From Candidatus Cloacimonadota bacterium (GTDB taxonomy: Bacteria > Cloacimonadota > Cloacimonadia > JGIOTU-2 > B8-G9): DNA of 7,857 bases. The notes beneath the pieces are model-generated. The model was not told the DNA's origin. It worked only from the letters and a program-made list of their open reading frames with translations, and ran no database searches. Positions 6,191 to 7,857 of the stretch are shown here, piece after piece. Position 1 is the first letter of the stretch. The number at the start of each line of letters is the position of its first letter. The position numbers were made by a program, and so were the translations under genes. The stretch covers positions 1 to 7,857 of the forward strand of contig QMNM01000055.1 in assembly GCA_003647765.1 (NCBI GenBank), read 5' to 3'.

Positions 6191-6207
6191 CTTTGTCTCC
6201 TTTTTTG

Positions 6208-6252
6208 TTTAATGTGCATTAAAAATATATTTCAAATAATCAAAATTTGCAA
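6208..6252 (-). promoter_or_regulatory. Promoter and operator-like palindrome of the hpf operon
   Basis: On the minus strand TTGCAA (6252-6247) is followed after 17 bases by TATATT (6229-6224), predicting a start near 6217 and a leader of about 27 bases with AGGAG. The inverted repeat TTTAATG-TG-CATTAAA (6208-6223) is centred on the predicted start and would suit a repressor site. Both calls rest on motif inspection only. Confidence 0.5.
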
Positions 6253-6274
6253 AAATATTTTTGAAATGAAATAT
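6227..6274. repeat. Nested AT-rich inverted repeats between the glycosyltransferase and hpf
   Basis: ATATTTCA at 6227-6234 and TGAAATAT at 6267-6274 form an 8-bp inverted repeat enclosing the perfect 14-base palindrome CAAAAATATTTTTG (6250-6263). It lies just after the glycosyltransferase stop and overlaps the hpf promoter. It could slow transcription from upstream or bind a regulator; without a GC-rich stem or clean T-run it is not a standard terminator. Confidence 0.4.
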
Positions 6275-6289
6275 TCGGGTAGCCATCAT

Positions 6290-7579
6290 TTATACATTTA
6301 TAAATCTCTCATAAAACGCAATATGTGTATCAGCTATTGCTTCCCAACTGTAATACTTATGAATAGTCATATAGCCCTCTCGTCCCAAGTTCTTGGATAG
6401 ATTCTTATCTTTCAGAAGTTTTATCATTGCATTAGCAAATTCCTCTGTTTTAGAAGGATCAATCAATATTCCATTTTTGCCAGAAGAGATGACATTTCTA
6501 ATGCCTCCAAATTTTGATGCAATAACTGGTGTCCCACAAGCCATAGCCTCTAATGCAGTCATACCAAATGGTTCAAAAATTGATGGCAAAACAAAAAGTT
6601 CCGCCTGTTGATAATAAGGACACATCAGTTCATCTGGCACATATCCAATTATATGTACTCTTGTGCCCATATCCTTTTCATCTATGATTTTTCGCATATT
6701 AGCAAATATTTCCTGCTCTCTTTGCTGTGGCTGTGGAGAACCACCTCCAATTACAAGATGAATATCAGATATTTCTTTTCTTACAATATCAAAGGCATTA
6801 AGCAAAAGATCATGTCCTTTATTGGAATCAATTCTGCTTAAACAAAATATATATCTATTAGGCAAATCAGTTTCTATCTTATTATCATCAGGCAAATGAT
6901 AAGTATGAACATTAACACCAGGCGGAATAACAACTACATTATCCGATTCAAATCCATACAATTCTTTTAATTTTTCTTTTTGAAGCTCGGTTGTTACAGT
7001 ACTCGCTTTTACAGATTTAAAAATTCTAAGCTCCTCTTCTATCCTATGATTAAAATTAAATTTTTTCTCCATGTCTTCTGGATTTCCGCCCATTTGCTCG
7101 CGTTTCCATGCTCCCAAAGAATGTGCAGTAAAAAATGCAGGTCTATCAAATGCTTTTGCTACATCAACTGTAACTATTCCAGCATCTATATAATGCCCAT
7201 GATAAAGATCATAATGAAGATTATTCCTTTTGATAAATTCTATCATATTATTAGCCAGTTCAGGTAGAACCTTATAAATCTGCTCTTTTGCAATAAATTC
7301 CCATTTTCCTGCTGGAATACGGATTACTCTTACATTAGGATAATCAGGCACATACTCAATTTGCTTTTTTGATTTGTCAAACCAACGAGTGTAAATATCA
7401 ACTTTAATAGTAGATGCGGATTCTTTAGAGATTTTGCATTTTGAAAGTGCTTTTGCTAATTGCAATACATAGACAACCTGTCCACCTGTATCAGTTCTGC
7501 CGAGTTGTGGAATAGGGTCAAAATATCCATGCGTGCTAAGCATACAAATATCACTAATTTTATGCTGTTGTTTATTCAT
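6290..7579 (-). CDS. GT4 glycosyltransferase resembling sucrose-phosphate/mannosylfructose-phosphate synthase
   Basis: A GT-B fold, retaining GT4 enzyme of 429 residues; relatives transfer glucose or mannose from a nucleotide sugar to fructose-6-P. Numbered from the ATG at 7577-7579, the acceptor domain has MLSTHGYFDPIPQLGRTDTGGQVVYVLQLAKAL (13-45), close to sucrose-phosphate and mannosylfructose-phosphate synthases, then RIPAGKWEFIAKEQ (87-100), HGHYIDAG (127-134) and TAHSLGAWKREQM (151-163). The donor domain has LSRIDSNKG (247-255; conserved Arg249 and Lys254) and the E-x7-E signature EPFGMTALE (336-344), then GTPVIASKFGG (349-359). These residues are intact, so activity is expected, but donor and product cannot be fixed. 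A weak GGA lies about 9 bases upstream of the ATG; an in-frame TTG at 7589-7591 would add four residues. No phosphatase partner is visible. It appears to be transcribed separately from hpf. Confidence 0.85.
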   Translation of the reverse strand: MNKQQHKISDICMLSTHGYFDPIPQLGRTDTGGQVVYVLQLAKALSKCKISKESASTIKVDIYTRWFDKSKKQIEYVPDYPNVRVIRIPAGKWEFIAKEQIYKVLPELANNMIEFIKRNNLHYDLYHGHYIDAGIVTVDVAKAFDRPAFFTAHSLGAWKREQMGGNPEDMEKKFNFNHRIEEELRIFKSVKASTVTTELQKEKLKELYGFESDNVVVIPPGVNVHTYHLPDDNKIETDLPNRYIFCLSRIDSNKGHDLLLNAFDIVRKEISDIHLVIGGGSPQPQQREQEIFANMRKIIDEKDMGTRVHIIGYVPDELMCPYYQQAELFVLPSIFEPFGMTALEAMACGTPVIASKFGGIRNVISSGKNGILIDPSKTEEFANAMIKLLKDKNLSKNLGREGYMTIHKYYSWEAIADTHIAFYERFINV

Positions 7580-7589
7580 TTTTCTATCC

Positions 7590-7649
7590 AAAGATTGAAA
7601 GATTGAAAAGATTGAAAGATTATAAAGATTATAAAGATTGAAAAGATTG
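7590..7649. repeat. Seven-unit 8/9-bp tandem repeat (AAAGATTG type) upstream of the glycosyltransferase
   Basis: Plus-strand units are AAAGATTG (7590), AAAGATTG (7598), AAAAGATTG (7606), AAAGATTAT (7615), AAAGATTAT (7624), AAAGATTG (7633) and AAAAGATTG (7641), without gaps. The array ends about 10 bases before the ATG of the glycosyltransferase. On the minus strand the two variant units create exact TATAAT hexamers at 7633-7628 and 7624-7619, 9 bases apart. No convincing -35 box stands at the proper distance, so promoter function is possible but unproven. Confidence 0.85.
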
Positions 7650-7787
7650 TATGTACACAGAGAAAAAGAATAATAATGGATTAAAACTTAGTGACTTTAT
7701 GGCTAAAAATTTTTTGTGGTTTATTGTATTAGTGCTATGTAAAATTAGTTTTGACGGATTTTTTATTATATTTTTAATCCCAATATC
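7650..7787. other. AT-rich intergenic stretch with no recognised gene
   Basis: I see no convincing coding sequence, RNA gene or mobile-element end here. The only frame of note on the minus strand begins with a TTG, lacks a ribosome binding site, runs through the tandem repeat and has no recognisable domain. The stretch probably contains the promoter of the glycosyltransferase, but I could not pick a -35/-10 pair with confidence. Confidence 0.5.
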
Positions 7788-7851
7788 CAGACAAATATTG
7801 CGACGGTGTAAACACCGACGCTGAGTCAATAAAAGAACGCTAAAGCGTTCT
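7788..7851. repeat. Dispersed terminator-like repeat, copy B
   Basis: This is the fuller relative of the repeat at 2516-2573. It has two adjacent hairpins: CGGTGT-AA-ACACCG (7804-7817) and AGAACGCT-AA-AGCGTTCT (7834-7851), joined by ACGCTGAGTCAA. Copy A keeps the joining block and the right arm of the second hairpin but lacks its left arm, and its first hairpin is degraded. Confidence 0.55.
7828..7851 (-). terminator. Rho-independent terminator of a gene beyond the right edge
   Basis: On the minus strand an 8-bp perfect stem AGAACGCT/AGCGTTCT with a two-base loop is followed by TTTATT. Its position and strand suit the end of a minus-strand gene lying just outside the window and separate that gene from the glycosyltransferase. 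Confidence 0.6.
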
Positions 7852-7857
7852 ATAATA

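Noticed and set aside
7589-7591. TTG start adding four residues to the glycosyltransferase
   Set aside because: The ATG at 7577-7579 is a stronger codon and keeps all conserved sequence; the TTG would abut the tandem repeat with no ribosome binding site.
7590-7649. Possible CRISPR array
   Set aside because: Units are 8-9 bases, contiguous and without spacers; this is a simple tandem repeat.
7629-7829. Minus-strand open frame of 66 codons at the right end
   Set aside because: It begins with TTG, lacks a ribosome binding site, runs from a terminator hairpin into a tandem repeat and has no recognisable domain.

Overview
This is a low-GC bacterial window in which every recognisable gene lies on the minus strand. 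From right to left (the direction of transcription) it holds a sucrose-phosphate-synthase/mannosylfructose-phosphate-synthase-like glycosyltransferase; a tight four-gene operon hpf-hprK-ptsH-ptsI; an ArsR-type regulator; a NifX/NifB-C-like cofactor-binding protein; a MIP18/DUF59 protein; and a bifunctional phosphoglucose/phosphomannose isomerase cut by the left edge. A bacterial host is certain from the HPr kinase, HPr, enzyme I and long-form HPF. The combination of HprK-HPr-EI with an archaeal/deep-bacterial type PGI/PMI and small Fe-S-cofactor-type proteins suggests an anaerobic, probably uncultivated lineage, but the sequence does not fix the phylum.

Region 1-1350: the isomerase (332 codons visible, C-terminal end missing) preceded by the DUF59 protein. 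Region 1388-1548: a gene-free stretch with four small hairpins, two of which share the same geometry with compensated stem changes; it may be a remnant of an IS200/IS605-type element. Region 1565-2451: NifX-like protein with a strong ribosome binding site, an extended -10 promoter and an overlapping inverted repeat, behind an ArsR-family regulator with an almost leaderless promoter. Region 2516-2573: a terminator-like repeat that overlaps the ptsI stop codon and has a related copy at the right edge of the window.

Region 2567-6190: hpf (ribosome hibernation), hprK (HPr Ser kinase/phosphorylase), ptsH (HPr with both His15 and the regulatory Ser) and ptsI (enzyme I), with gaps of 22 and 9 bases and one 1-base overlap, so probably one transcript. 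No sugar-specific EII gene is visible. A promoter and an operator-like palindrome lie in front of hpf. Region 6290-7579: the GT4 glycosyltransferase, with a seven-unit 8/9-bp tandem repeat directly upstream that carries two exact TATAAT hexamers. Region 7650-7857: otherwise featureless AT-rich DNA ending in a clear hairpin terminator for a gene outside the window.

Functionally the window joins hexose-phosphate supply (PGI/PMI makes fructose-6-P and mannose-6-P), a glycosyltransferase likely to use fructose-6-P as acceptor, and a phosphorelay that senses glycolytic state through HPr. No new defence or mobile system is evident. The least explained signals are the paired terminator repeat, the tandem repeat with built-in -10 boxes and the hairpin cluster.
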